In this document: positions 24,194 through 33,633 of the stretch, piece by piece
How the letters are laid out: the number at the start of each line of letters is the position of its first letter
Numbering within the stretch: position 1 is the first letter of the stretch
Assembly (NCBI RefSeq): GCF_030505615.1
Contig: NZ_CP129992.1
Span: 2,356,001-2,420,000, forward strand
Direction: 5' to 3'
DNA length: 64,000 nucleotides
Origin: Salinibaculum rarum
Lineage (GTDB): Archaea > Halobacteriota > Halobacteria > Halobacteriales > Haloarculaceae
The notes under the pieces: model-generated
Seen by the model: the letters and a program-made list of their open reading frames with translations, nothing else
The model's database searches: none
Told to the model about the DNA's origin: nothing
Translations under genes and position numbers: made by a program

Positions 24194-26293
24194 GTGATGG
24201 GAAAGCTAGCGACGCTCTTTGCACCCGAACGGGTCGCCGTCGTCGGCGCCACAGAACGGGAGGGGTCAGTCGGGTACGCGGTAACCCGGAACCTCCAGAT
24301 GGACTTCGACGGTGAAGTCCTCCCAGTAAACCCGGGCAGCGACGAGGTGCTGGGGCTACCGGCTGCCGACTCACTGTCGGCACTAGACGACGTAGACGTT
24401 GCCGTCGTCGTCGTTCCGCCGGATGTGGCCGTCGATGTGGTCCGCGAGGCGGCCGAGTCAGGTATCGAAAACGTCGTCGTCATCACCGCCGGGTTCTCGG
24501 AAGCCGGCAGTGACGGCGCGGCGCGCGAACGCGAGATCGTCTCCATCGCCGAGGAACACGACATCAACCTCGTCGGTCCAAACTGCGTCGGCGTCATGTC
24601 GACGAGCGTCGGACTCAACGCGACGTTCGCCCCGCTGAACGCCGACCCCGGGAACATCTCGTTTATGAGTCAATCCGGGGCGTTCATCACCGCGGTCCTG
24701 GACTGGGCCAGCGACCGCGCTATTGGCTTCAAAGACATCGTCTCGCTGGGTAACAAGGCCGTCTTAGACGAGAGTGACTTCGTCCGGGAGTGGGGCCAGG
24801 ACCCCGAAACGGACGTCGTGTTGGGCTATCTCGAAGACATCGACAACGGCCAGGCGTTCATGGAGACGGCCCGCGAAGTCGGGAAGGACACGCCGATTGT
24901 CGTCGTCAAGTCCGGTCGCACCGACGCCGGCGCGTCGGCGGCCGCCTCACACACCGGCGCTATCGCCGGCAGTGACCGGGCCTACGAGGCCGGCCTCGCG
25001 CAGGCCGGCGTCATCCGCGTCGACTCCGTGCAGGAACTGTTCGACGCGGCCTCTATCCTGGCCGACCAGCCGACACCAGAGTCGGGCGACATAGCCATCG
25101 TGACAAACGCCGGCGGTCCCGGCGTGCTGGCTACCGACGCCGTCGGCGACTCGTCGCTGTCGCTGGCCGAGTTCGAAAACGAGACTCTCGACACACTGGG
25201 CGAGCGCCTCCCTGAGAGCGCCAACATCTTCAACCCAGTCGACATCATCGGGGACGCGCCGGCCGAACGATTCGACGAGACCCTCGACGTGGTTCTCGAC
25301 GACCCGAACGTCGGCATGGCAATCGTGCTGGCCTGTCCGACCGCGACCCTCGAGTTCGAGGACCTGGCGGAGGCAACAGTCGCCAGACAGGAGGCCCACG
25401 ACGTGCCGGTCGCCGGCGTGTTGATGGGCGGGTCCTCGACCAAGGAGGCTGCCAGCACCCTGTCGGACGCCGGCATCCCCTCGTACTTCGACCCCGCCCG
25501 GGCCGTCCGGAGTCTGGAAATTCTCACCGAGTACGGTGAGAGTCGCGAGAACGAAGTCGTCGAGCCGACGGCCTTCGACGTAGACAAAGACCGCGCTCGC
25601 GCCATACTCGAGCGGGCGGCCAGACGCAACACGACACGCCTCGGTGTCGAGGCGATGGAGTTACTCGAGGCCTACGGCATCCCGACACCCGAAGGCGATG
25701 TCGTCAACGACCCCGCCGAGGCAAAGGCAATCGCCGAGGACATCGGTGACGACGTCGTGATGAAAATCGTCAGCCCCGACATTCTGCACAAGTCGGACAT
25801 CGGCGGCGTCGAAGTGGGCATCAGTCCCGAGGAGGTCTGGGACACCTACGAGGACCTGGTTGCCCGCGCCCGGCAGTACCAGCCCGATGCGACGATTCTC
25901 GGTGTCCAGGTCCAGGAGATGCTGGACCTCGACTCGGCCACCGAGACTATCGTCGGCGTCACCCGTGACCCACAGTTCGGGCCGCTGGTGATGTTCGGCC
26001 TCGGCGGTATCTTCGTCGAGATTCTGGAGGATACGTCGTTCCGGGTCGCGCCGGTACCCGAATCGGAGGCGGCGGAGATGCTGGACGAGATCGAGGCGGC
26101 GCCGCTGTTGCGGGGGGCGCGTGGACGCTCCTCAGTCGACGAGGCGGGGCTCATCGAGACGATTCAGCGCATCTCACAGCTCGTGACCGACTTCCCGGCG
26201 ATTACGGAACTGGACATCAACCCCGTCGTCGCGACGCCAGAGGGCGTCTCGGCGGTGGACCTGCGACTCACCCTGGATACGGAGGAGCTATGA
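24194..26293 (+). CDS. ADP-forming acetate-CoA ligase (fused alpha and beta subunits)
   Basis: Converts acetyl-CoA, ADP and phosphate to acetate, ATP and CoA, the usual archaeal acetate-forming step. 699 residues: an N-terminal CoA-binding Rossmann domain (VAVVGATEREGSVGY), a succinyl-CoA-synthetase-like ligase domain with the phospho-His region SHTGAIAGSD, and a C-terminal ATP-grasp domain (residues ~470-690) with VVMKIVSPDILHKSDIGG. Thermophile enzymes have separate subunits; haloarchaeal ones are fused in this way. It overlaps the next gene by 4 bases (ATGA). Confidence 0.93.
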   Translation: MMGKLATLFAPERVAVVGATEREGSVGYAVTRNLQMDFDGEVLPVNPGSDEVLGLPAADSLSALDDVDVAVVVVPPDVAVDVVREAAESGIENVVVITAGFSEAGSDGAAREREIVSIAEEHDINLVGPNCVGVMSTSVGLNATFAPLNADPGNISFMSQSGAFITAVLDWASDRAIGFKDIVSLGNKAVLDESDFVREWGQDPETDVVLGYLEDIDNGQAFMETAREVGKDTPIVVVKSGRTDAGASAAASHTGAIAGSDRAYEAGLAQAGVIRVDSVQELFDAASILADQPTPESGDIAIVTNAGGPGVLATDAVGDSSLSLAEFENETLDTLGERLPESANIFNPVDIIGDAPAERFDETLDVVLDDPNVGMAIVLACPTATLEFEDLAEATVARQEAHDVPVAGVLMGGSSTKEAASTLSDAGIPSYFDPARAVRSLEILTEYGESRENEVVEPTAFDVDKDRARAILERAARRNTTRLGVEAMELLEAYGIPTPEGDVVNDPAEAKAIAEDIGDDVVMKIVSPDILHKSDIGGVEVGISPEEVWDTYEDLVARARQYQPDATILGVQVQEMLDLDSATETIVGVTRDPQFGPLVMFGLGGIFVEILEDTSFRVAPVPESEAAEMLDEIEAAPLLRGARGRSSVDEAGLIETIQRISQLVTDFPAITELDINPVVATPEGVSAVDLRLTLDTEEL

Positions 26294-27348
26294 AAACTAT
26301 ACTCGTCACTTCGACAGAACCGAGCACAGGCAAGACGGCTATCAGCGTTGCGCTCGCGCGCATCGCCCAGCAGGCGGGCCACGACGTGGGCTACATGAAG
26401 CCCAAAGGGACGCGACTGGAGAGTGCGGTCGGGAAGACCCGGGACGAGGACCCGATGCTCGCCCGGGAGATGCTCGGCATCGACGCCGCGATGCACGAAC
26501 TGGAACCGGTCGTCTACTCGCCGACCTTCGTCCAGGAGGCCATCCGTGGCCGCGAGGACCCCGCGGCGTTGCGCGAGCGCATCTCCGAGAACTTCGAGAC
26601 GCTCGCCGAGGACAGAGACGTGATGATAGTCGAGGGCGGCGGTCGTCTCTGGACGGGCGGTATCGTCGACCTCGACGACACCGACGTCGCCGAACTGTTG
26701 GACGCCGAGGTACTGCTAGTCAGCCGGTACGAGGACGGCGAGTCACTCGACGACGTACTCGCGGCCGCTGACTCGCTGGGTGACAGACTCAGCGGCGTCC
26801 TGTTCAACGCCGTCGACCGGACGGCGTTCGACGGCCTCGCCGAAGACGCGATGCCGTTCCTCGACGGTCGCGGCATCCACCCGCTCGGTGCAATCGAACG
26901 GGACGAACAGCTCGCCGGTATCAGCGTCGCCGACCTGGCAGACGGCATCGGTGCGAAACTGTTGACCAGTGACGCACCGACAGACAGCCTGGTCGAGCGG
27001 TTCGCTGTCGGCGCGATGGGGAGCAATGCCGCACTCGAGAAGTTCCGGCGGGTCCGGAACGCGGCCGTCATCACTGGCGGTGACCGCTCTGACATCCAGA
27101 CGACTGCACTCCAGGCCCCCGGCGTCGAGTGTCTGGTTCTGACCGGTGGCTACCGCCCCTCCAGTGCCGTGGTCGGGAAGGCGGAGGAACACGGGATTCC
27201 GCTGATGTTGGTCCAGTCGGACACCAGCACGACAATCGACCGCGTCGAGGAGGAACTGCGCTCGGGACGGACCCGCTCGGAGGGCGCTATCGACCGCATG
27301 GAGACGCTCATCGAGGATGCTGTCGACACCAAGGCGCTCCTCGAATAG
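26290..27348 (+). CDS. BioD-like P-loop/DRTGG domain protein (Pta N-terminal-like)
   Basis: 352 residues. The N-terminal ~210 residues form a dethiobiotin-synthetase/CobB-like P-loop domain (TSTEPSTGKTAIS, IVEGGGRLW). The C-terminal ~110 residues form a DRTGG domain. This is the N-terminal part of long phosphotransacetylases without the acetyl-transfer domain. The gene overlaps the ADP-forming acetate-CoA ligase gene, so it probably senses or regulates acetyl-CoA metabolism; its biochemical role is not established to my knowledge. Confidence 0.85.
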   Translation: MKTILVTSTEPSTGKTAISVALARIAQQAGHDVGYMKPKGTRLESAVGKTRDEDPMLAREMLGIDAAMHELEPVVYSPTFVQEAIRGREDPAALRERISENFETLAEDRDVMIVEGGGRLWTGGIVDLDDTDVAELLDAEVLLVSRYEDGESLDDVLAAADSLGDRLSGVLFNAVDRTAFDGLAEDAMPFLDGRGIHPLGAIERDEQLAGISVADLADGIGAKLLTSDAPTDSLVERFAVGAMGSNAALEKFRRVRNAAVITGGDRSDIQTTALQAPGVECLVLTGGYRPSSAVVGKAEEHGIPLMLVQSDTSTTIDRVEEELRSGRTRSEGAIDRMETLIEDAVDTKALLE

Positions 27349-27440
27349 GGGCCGTTCCCGGTGGCGCGGTCCCCACTCCGCCCACCAGTCAAGCAACTGA
27401 CAGGCGTCAGACACACTTATTTTCTCCAAGATATTACGGG

Positions 27441-27465
27441 CTAGTGGAGCCATTCGGCTCCGTAG
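27441..27465. other. Stem-loop between convergent genes
   Basis: GGAGCC-ATTC-GGCTCC is a perfect 6-bp stem with a 4-base loop, and CTA/TAG extends it outside a small bulge. It lies in the 222-base gap between the convergent DRTGG and bioB genes, together with a GGGGCTCCCC palindrome at 27477. It could be a transcription end structure or part of a small RNA; no further genes are seen in this gap. Confidence 0.35.
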
Positions 27466-27570
27466 TGTCACACGCTGGGGCTCCCCGCCCCACCGTTCCC
27501 TTGTGTTTGAAATCAGATAGGAGAGTCCCGACAACCGCCAGTAGGCGATTCCCCGAGAGCCGGGTGGCGA

Positions 27571-28695
27571 TTAGTCGTCGTCCAGTTGTGCGTTGCTCGT
27601 CGCCGTTCCCACCGCGGTTTCGGCGTCGGTCACGTCCGTCTCGGTGGTGCGTGTCTTGACCGCCTCTTTGTCGAACTCGTTTGCGTCCATATTCGGCTCC
27701 ATGCCGGCCCGCTCCATCGCCTCGATGTCGTCTCCCGGTGACTGGCCCGACGTGGTGAGGTAATCGCCGGTGAGGATGCCGTCGGCGCCGGCCTCGAAGG
27801 GCAGGTGTTGCTCGTCCGCGTCGAGATTGACCTCCCGCCCGCCAGTCAGTCGCACGCGCGAGTCTGGGTGCAGGAACCTGTAGACGGCGATGGTCTGGAT
27901 TATCTCTTCGGTCGTGATAGGCGGGGAGTCGCCAAAGCGGTCGCCGAGTGGCGTCCCTGCCACGGGGTTGAGGATGTTGACCGGCACCGAAGAGACGCCG
28001 ATGTCTTGGAGCGCGATGGCGGCGTCCACGCGATCAGTCGGCGATTCGCCCATCCCGAGTATGACGCCGGCACAGAGGTCCATCCCGGCCGCTTTCGCGA
28101 CTTCGAGTGTCTCGACGCGGTCCGAAAAGGAGTGGGTATCGACGACTTCCGGGAAGAAATCCGGGGAGGTCTCGATGTTGTGATTGTAGTGGTTGATGCC
28201 TTCCGCGGCCAGAATCTCGGCTTCCTCGTGGGTGAGGATTCCGAGGCTGGCGTCGACTTCCACGTCCGTCTCGTCTCGGACCAGCCGGATGGCTCTGATG
28301 ACATCGTCCCACTCGTCCGGACGTTGCTCTTTGGAGACGCCTTTCTCGGCGACGACGATGCCAAAGCGCTGGGCGCCGTCCCGTTCGGCGCGTTTGGCAG
28401 CCTGGAGAATCTCGTCAGGGTCCAGGAAGCCGTACGTCTCGATGCCGCTGTCGAAGTGGACAGACTGTGCACAGAAGCCACAGTCTTCGGCGCAATCGCC
28501 GGCCTTCGCGTTCACGATAGAACAGGCGTCGACAGTGTCGTCGCCCAGCTGTGACCGAACGTAGTCTGCGGCCGGTGCCAGGTCCTCGACTGGCTGTGCG
28601 ACCAGCGCCAGTCCGTCACGCCGGTCCAGTTGCTCGCCAGCGAGCACGCGCTCTACCGCGTCGTCGACCGTGGGGTTTCCCGTCTCGTAAACCAC
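27571..28695 (-). CDS. bioB: Biotin synthase
   Basis: Radical-SAM enzyme inserting sulfur into dethiobiotin. It has the C-x3-C-x2-C-type cluster motif in KAGDCAEDCGFCAQS, then NHNIETSPDFF and SVPVNILNPVAGTP, all typical of BioB. The C-terminal ~45 residues form an acidic tail beyond the usual family end. Start chosen as GTG at 28695: a TTTATCC promoter element lies about 27 bases upstream, fitting a leaderless transcript, whereas the longer reading to 28746 would run through the promoter. No other bio genes are adjacent except the BioD-like gene. Confidence 0.92.
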   Translation of the reverse strand: MVYETGNPTVDDAVERVLAGEQLDRRDGLALVAQPVEDLAPAADYVRSQLGDDTVDACSIVNAKAGDCAEDCGFCAQSVHFDSGIETYGFLDPDEILQAAKRAERDGAQRFGIVVAEKGVSKEQRPDEWDDVIRAIRLVRDETDVEVDASLGILTHEEAEILAAEGINHYNHNIETSPDFFPEVVDTHSFSDRVETLEVAKAAGMDLCAGVILGMGESPTDRVDAAIALQDIGVSSVPVNILNPVAGTPLGDRFGDSPPITTEEIIQTIAVYRFLHPDSRVRLTGGREVNLDADEQHLPFEAGADGILTGDYLTTSGQSPGDDIEAMERAGMEPNMDANEFDKEAVKTRTTETDVTDAETAVGTATSNAQLDDD

Positions 28696-28758
28696 ACTTT
28701 CTGAGAGGGTTAACGACAGGATAAAGATTGGTGGTACGTCGTTCAACGCCCGTCGAAG

Positions 28759-29367
28759 TCATTCCGGGAGGTCCGCCAGTACGAACGGGACGGTACTGCC
28801 CAGTGGGTCCTCGACGCGGCGCTGCCACCGAATGTCAAAGCCCGCGTCTTCGAGTTGTCGGACCGTTTCGCGCTGACCGGGCGTGCTGAAAAACATCTCC
28901 CTTCCAGTCCCGAGCCAGTCAGCGCGGACCCGCTCGTACGCCGAAGAACCGACGGTCAGCAGGACGGTCCCACCGGGGCGGAGCAGACGAGCAAACTCCC
29001 GATAGACGGCCGGGTGGTCCTCGCGCTGCACGTGGAAGACGGCGTGATATGCGGTGATAGCGTCGACGCTGTCGTCGGCGAGCGGAATCGAGACCATATC
29101 ACCCTGTAGCAGGTGCGCGCTAGGGACGTTCCCGGCAGCCATCTCGACCTGTGTGCGGGCGACGTCGAGACCGAGTGCTGTGACACCGCCCATATTCGAG
29201 AGCGTACGCATACCGTCGCCACAGCCGACATCGAGCACCGTCGCGTCCGGGCCGAGTGACTCCACGAGGTCACGGACGAGCGCGGCGTCGTCGCCGTCGA
29301 CCGGCCGCACCCGGGCGTAATCACTCGCGGCGTCCTCCCAGGCGGATTTGACCTGTTTGCGGTCCAT
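28759..29367 (-). CDS. Class I SAM-dependent methyltransferase
   Basis: 202 residues with the SAM-binding motif VLDVGCGDGMRT (residues ~38-49), an acidic ribose-binding residue in LGLDVART, motif LLQGDMVSIPLADDSVD and post-motif LLRPGGTVLLTVG. This is the UbiE/methyltransferase-11 layout for small-molecule methylation. Substrate unknown. Located 63 bases upstream of bioB in the same direction; a BioC-like role is conceivable but nothing in the sequence shows it. Confidence 0.88.
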   Translation of the reverse strand: MDRKQVKSAWEDAASDYARVRPVDGDDAALVRDLVESLGPDATVLDVGCGDGMRTLSNMGGVTALGLDVARTQVEMAAGNVPSAHLLQGDMVSIPLADDSVDAITAYHAVFHVQREDHPAVYREFARLLRPGGTVLLTVGSSAYERVRADWLGTGREMFFSTPGQRETVRQLEDAGFDIRWQRRVEDPLGSTVPFVLADLPE

Positions 29368-29406
29368 ACCCTCTCTTGGGGCGGGCCGGAATCTGCCTTT
29401 CGCCGG

Positions 29407-30510
29407 TCAGACGGCGAAGGCGATTGGGACGGGTGTGAAACAGAGAATTCCGACGAGCAGTGTCAACGCAGCGACGGCCTGTCGCGCGGGACCGACCGAG
29501 GATTCGTCGACGGGCGTCGCGTTCCCGACGCGGGTAAAGACGATGGTGAGAATCCCCCAGAGAATCCACAGGGTCGCGCCACGGCCCGCCGCGAAGGCGA
29601 TGAGATAGCCCGCCAGCCCAAACAGCGCCAGCGGGACGGCCCGCTGGACGAGACTGATTCGCTCGCCGACGATGGCGCGGGTGACGTGAGCCCCGTCGAG
29701 TTGTCCCACCGGGAGCAGGTTCAGGAACGTGACGAAGGCACCGACCCAGCCCCCGATGACGACGGGGTTGACCATGAGATTCGGGTCGCTGTACTGGAGT
29801 GGCTCGCCGAGGACGGCCGCGATACCCTGGACGAGCAACGGGAAGCCGAGTTCGACCTCCGCGATAAGCGAGTTCTGAGGGACCGCGACCGGGGGCAAGG
29901 AGACGCCGACTGCGGTGACGACGACAGTGGCGGCGATGCCCGCCAGTGGTCCCGCTGCACCGATGTCGAACAGCGCTCGCCTGCTGGGGATGTTGTCCCG
30001 CATCCGGATGACAGCGCCCAGCGTTCCCAGGACGTTCGGGAGCGGAATGAAATAGGGGAGCGACGCTTCGACGCTGTGGTACCGGCTCAGGACGTAGTGG
30101 CCGAGTTCGTGGACAGCCAGCACGCCGAGCACGGAGACGGCGAAGGGCCACGCATCGAGTAGCTGGACCGGGTCTGCGAGCGGGGAGTACCCGTACCAGC
30201 GTGCGCCAGCAAACAGCGTGGTGACCGCCGTCACGACGAAGAGGACGACGTTCGTCCACGGAATCCCGTCGACGCCGAGGGAGCGTTCGGTCGCGACGAG
30301 GACGAACTCGCCGGTTTCGCGGCGAATCGTGACGCGGTAGCCACGCTGGCGAAATCTGGGCGCGAGTCGGCGGAGGACCTCCTCGTGTTGGTCCAGCGGC
30401 TCACCGTAGTAGCGGACGTTCTCGTCTGTCACCTCGACCTCGTAGACGGTGAAGGTCTCGGCAAACGAGTCGGGGTCGGGGACATCACCTGGCACTGCCG
30501 GGGTGGCCAT
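29407..30510 (-). CDS. Site-2-type membrane metalloprotease (M50 family)
   Basis: 367-residue intramembrane zinc protease. The zinc motif HELGH is at residues 134-138 within a hydrophobic helix (VLAVHELGHYVLSRY), and the third ligand motif NLLPVGQLDGAHV is near residue 265. Six or more hydrophobic helices. The N-terminal ~85 residues are soluble. Such proteases release membrane-bound regulators or process membrane proteins; no substrate is suggested by the neighbours. Confidence 0.9.
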   Translation of the reverse strand: MATPAVPGDVPDPDSFAETFTVYEVEVTDENVRYYGEPLDQHEEVLRRLAPRFRQRGYRVTIRRETGEFVLVATERSLGVDGIPWTNVVLFVVTAVTTLFAGARWYGYSPLADPVQLLDAWPFAVSVLGVLAVHELGHYVLSRYHSVEASLPYFIPLPNVLGTLGAVIRMRDNIPSRRALFDIGAAGPLAGIAATVVVTAVGVSLPPVAVPQNSLIAEVELGFPLLVQGIAAVLGEPLQYSDPNLMVNPVVIGGWVGAFVTFLNLLPVGQLDGAHVTRAIVGERISLVQRAVPLALFGLAGYLIAFAAGRGATLWILWGILTIVFTRVGNATPVDESSVGPARQAVAALTLLVGILCFTPVPIAFAV

Positions 30511-30575
30511 CGACGCCAGCTAGGGACTGCACCCATTTATGCCTGTTTCCGCCGAGAATCGACGGACACGGCGGG

Positions 30576-31280
30576 TCACTCGCCCCAGTAGTATCGCGGT
30601 GCGAGCGTCATGTACGCCAGCGCAGCGAGCACGAGAAGTCGGGGAAAGACCCGCTGTCCGAGCGTGGGTGCCAAAATCCCTCCCGCCTGCACCAGTCCCA
30701 TCAACCCGGCATCGCGCGCCCGGAGTTTGGGATATGAAACAGGGCCGACCATCAGCAAAGCGAGAACGACACCGCCGACCAGTAACACGGCGGGCGCGGT
30801 CACGCCGGCCAGATAGCCCGCGGCGAGTATCGACGCCCCCAGCGTGTTCTGGATGCCGGGCCTGTTCTCACCCTCATCGACGTAGATGGTGTAGAGTACC
30901 GTCCGGACGAGCGAGAACACGACGAAGACGGCTGGCACGGCCGAGACAGCGAGGATTTCGACGGTGCCAGCGAGCGGGATGTCCGCCGGGAGCAGCGTCG
31001 AAACCGCATCGCGTGTGGCGGCGTAGAGAAACAGTGCTGGCGCCGTTCCAAACGAGACGACGTCGGCAATCGAGTCGAGCAGCGGCCCAACTTCCGAACT
31101 TCCCTGCGAGCGGGCGATGATGCCATCGAGGGCGTCGGTGATAGCTGCGAGCAAAACGAGGCGGGCGGCGGCCGTCGGGCCGACGGTGACGGCGACGACC
31201 ATCGCGACGACGCCCAGCGTCGCGTTGAGCAGCGTCATCACGTCGGCAGCACCCAGTCGGCGGCGCACCTGGAGCGACAT
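30576..31280 (-). CDS. pssA: CDP-alcohol phosphatidyltransferase, archaetidylserine synthase type
   Basis: Membrane enzyme that transfers serine to CDP-archaeol to make archaetidylserine. The CDP-alcohol motif DALDGIIAR-x8-G-x3-D-x3-D is complete (residues ~47-70: DGIIARSQGSSEVGPLLDSIAD). About six to seven hydrophobic helices, 234 residues. Start at ATG 31280 (MSLQVRRRLG); the very long upstream reading is antisense to threonine synthase and was dropped. Confidence 0.85.
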   Translation of the reverse strand: MSLQVRRRLGAADVMTLLNATLGVVAMVVAVTVGPTAAARLVLLAAITDALDGIIARSQGSSEVGPLLDSIADVVSFGTAPALFLYAATRDAVSTLLPADIPLAGTVEILAVSAVPAVFVVFSLVRTVLYTIYVDEGENRPGIQNTLGASILAAGYLAGVTAPAVLLVGGVVLALLMVGPVSYPKLRARDAGLMGLVQAGGILAPTLGQRVFPRLLVLAALAYMTLAPRYYWGE

Positions 31281-31385
31281 ACCCGGACGGATGGGGACCG
31301 CCCACAAGAATGGCGTGGAATCGACCGCGCTCCCGGAAGACATATACTCACGCCAGCGGTGGCTACGCCTAACGACGCCGTAGCT

Positions 31386-32594
31386 ATGGACCGGGCAACC
31401 GCTTTCGTCTGTTCTCACTGTGACGAGGAGATTCCGGTCCCCTCCGACCACGAGTGTGCCGGTCCCAATTCGTCTGTCTCGCTCCATCACGACGCCGAGA
31501 CCGTCCGCGACCAGTTTGACGAAGGGGGCACTGTCGGGGACATTCGCCGATACGCGCCGCTGTTGCCGGTCGCGACGCTGGACGGAGTAACCCTCGGCGA
31601 GGGTGGGACCGACCTGGTCGACGCTCCGTCCCTCGGTGCCGACCTGGGGGTCGACCTCCAGCTCAAACTCGAAGGTGCAAATCCGACCGGGTCGACGAAA
31701 GACCGCGGGAGCGTCGTCGTCGCGGCACACGCCGTCGAACTCGGTGACGACGTGGTCGCGTGTGCCTCGACCGGGAACGCGGCCGCGTCGATGGCCGCTT
31801 ACGCGGCCCGGAGCGGGCTCCAGTGCTGTCTGTTCGTCCCCGAGCGCGCCCCGGACGCCAAAGCCGTCCAGCCGCTCGTCTACGGCGCCGACGTCCTCTC
31901 CGTCGAGGGAGCTTACGACGACGCGCACGACCTCTGTCAGCGGGTCACGGCGGCGAGTGGCTGGCTCGACCGCTCGGCCGGTGCGACGCCGTACACCGAC
32001 GCCGGCGCGCGGACGCTCGGCTACGAACTGGCCGAACAGACCGCCACAGCGCCGGATTGGGTGGTCGTCCCGATGGGCAACGGCGGAACCTTGGCCAGCG
32101 CGTGGCGCGGGCTCGAAACGTTCGCCAGTCTTGGCCTCGCCGACGGGACGCCGCGGATGCTCGGCGTCCAGGCTGAGGGGACGGCACCGATTCACGACGC
32201 CGTCCAGAACACCGACAGCGAAGACGGAGAGACGTGTGCCGACAGCATCGACGTGGGGACCCCGCACCGACTGACCGACGCCCGGCGGGCAATCGACGAC
32301 AGTGGGGGAACGACCGTCACCGTCTCGGAGACGGCGATTCGCGACGCGACAGCCGACCTCGGCGCCAGCGAAGGCGTCTTCGTCGAGCCAGCCTGTGCGG
32401 CCGCAATCGCCGGCATCGACAACGCCCGGGACTGTGACATCATCGACCGCGGCGAGCGGGTGGTCGCCGTGATGACCGGCAGCGGACTGAAAGACACAGC
32501 GACGGCGAGAACGGTCGTCGACTTTCCGGAGACGATTGGTGCAGAGACCGACCCCGCGACACTCGCCCGACGTTACTCCTCAGACAGCGAGTGA
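31386..32594 (+). CDS. thrC: Threonine synthase (PLP-dependent)
   Basis: Pyridoxal-phosphate enzyme of fold type II that makes threonine from O-phosphohomoserine. The PLP lysine is Lys105 in NPTGSTKDRG, the phosphate-binding loop is VPMGNGGTLAS, and the N-terminus has a small Cys cluster (CSHC plus Cys24) seen in long archaeal/plant-like threonine synthases. 402 residues from ATG at 31386; an in-frame ATG at 31359 is possible. The 3' end overlaps the convergent membrane hydrolase gene by 22 bases. Distinction from threonine dehydratase or cysteate synthase is not absolute. Confidence 0.78.
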   Translation: MDRATAFVCSHCDEEIPVPSDHECAGPNSSVSLHHDAETVRDQFDEGGTVGDIRRYAPLLPVATLDGVTLGEGGTDLVDAPSLGADLGVDLQLKLEGANPTGSTKDRGSVVVAAHAVELGDDVVACASTGNAAASMAAYAARSGLQCCLFVPERAPDAKAVQPLVYGADVLSVEGAYDDAHDLCQRVTAASGWLDRSAGATPYTDAGARTLGYELAEQTATAPDWVVVPMGNGGTLASAWRGLETFASLGLADGTPRMLGVQAEGTAPIHDAVQNTDSEDGETCADSIDVGTPHRLTDARRAIDDSGGTTVTVSETAIRDATADLGASEGVFVEPACAAAIAGIDNARDCDIIDRGERVVAVMTGSGLKDTATARTVVDFPETIGAETDPATLARRYSSDSE

Positions 32595-33226
32595 GACACG
32601 CGAAGTCGGGCGAGCGTGACGGCCGTCCCGGTGAGCAAGACGACCAGTTGCCATCCTGCCCGGACGACCGGGAAGATGCGCTCGGGGTCTGTCTCCTGTC
32701 CGGACGGGTCGGGGTCGACGCCCGTCGAGAGGTTCACTTCCTGGGAACTGCCCTGTGGCTCCGGCGAGGGGATGGAACCGGCATCGCCGCCGGTTTCGAG
32801 GAACGTCTGGACGATGCCACGCTGGTCCGAGAGGACGAGTTTCCCCTCAAGTTCGTAGAACTGGTCGTGGAGCGGATAGAGTGGGTTGACGTATCCGCTG
32901 ACCATATCGAGTCCGACCCCGGCGGCGGCGTAGGCGACGACACTCACCCACGCGATGCGAACACCGCGTGGACCCCAGCGCGCCCGGAGCCACGATTCCT
33001 CTCGCCGCAAGTCTACCCACAACAGTACCCCAGCGACCGCCGGAATCACGAAGTTGTGCAACACCGTCCTGTGTCCGGCCGTCGAGACGAGCGCGATAAA
33101 CGAGTCGAGGTCGGGAATCGCCGTCACACCGAGGACGACAGCCAGCGCCCGGCGGTCAACCGCCTCCCCGAGCAACGCAGCAGCTATCAGTCCGGCAAAC
33201 GCCATGTGAACAATTGTCCCGGCCAT
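32573..33226 (-). CDS. DUF457/YdjM-type membrane metal-dependent hydrolase-like protein
   Basis: 217-residue membrane protein. The family pattern of His and Asp residues is seen: TIVHMAFAGL at the start, AIPDLDSFI, and TVLHNFVIPA. Three to four hydrophobic helices are interrupted by a polar loop of ~60 residues near the C-terminus (ETGGDAGSIPSPEP). Members are called inner-membrane metal-dependent hydrolases, but activity is poorly defined. ATG at 33226 was chosen because it begins the conserved segment. Confidence 0.75.
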   Translation of the reverse strand: MAGTIVHMAFAGLIAAALLGEAVDRRALAVVLGVTAIPDLDSFIALVSTAGHRTVLHNFVIPAVAGVLLWVDLRREESWLRARWGPRGVRIAWVSVVAYAAAGVGLDMVSGYVNPLYPLHDQFYELEGKLVLSDQRGIVQTFLETGGDAGSIPSPEPQGSSQEVNLSTGVDPDPSGQETDPERIFPVVRAGWQLVVLLTGTAVTLARLRVSHSLSEE

Positions 33227-33318
33227 GTGGTACTGTTTGTCACTATCCGGTTGAGCGTTGTGGCGCCGGAAGCGAGCGTCCGACGCCCCGCCAAAATTAA
33301 GAGGGCGCCCCGCAACCG

Positions 33319-33633
33319 ATGCATATGGACAGAGACTCCGCACCGCAGGAGATTACGTCACTGGTCGGTCGCGAGGTGTACACGAACAACGGCGTCTTCA
33401 TCGGGGAGGTTGAGGACCTCCGTCTGAACCTCGATTCCGAGAACGTCACCGGGCTAGCACTGCACGAACTGAACCGGGAACTGTTCGGCGCCGAAATATC
33501 CTCTGCGCGCGGCATCATCGTTCCCTACCGGTGGGTCCAGTCGGTCGGGGACGTCATCATCGTTAACGACATCGTCGAGCGCATCCAGCGCCAGAAAGAC
33601 GACGAGGACGCCGAAGACGAAGTCGCGGCCTAG
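33319..33633 (+). CDS. PRC-barrel domain protein, possibly CdpB-like
   Basis: 104 residues; nearly the whole protein is one PRC-barrel (LVGREVYTNNGVFIGEVEDL, then TGLALHELNRELFG), followed by an acidic tail. Small stand-alone PRC-barrel proteins of this size include the haloarchaeal cell-division proteins CdpB1/CdpB2, which act with SepF and FtsZ. The neighbouring TrkA-N/DHH gene resembles, from memory, the chromosomal context of one of these in Haloferax. The assignment to CdpB is tentative. A second ATG at 33325 is possible. Confidence 0.75.
   Translation: MHMDRDSAPQEITSLVGREVYTNNGVFIGEVEDLRLNLDSENVTGLALHELNRELFGAEISSARGIIVPYRWVQSVGDVIIVNDIVERIQRQKDDEDAEDEVAA

Noticed and set aside
30576-32267. 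Long N-terminal extension of the archaetidylserine synthase frame
   Set aside because: The extension is antisense to threonine synthase and the enzyme begins at ATG 31280.
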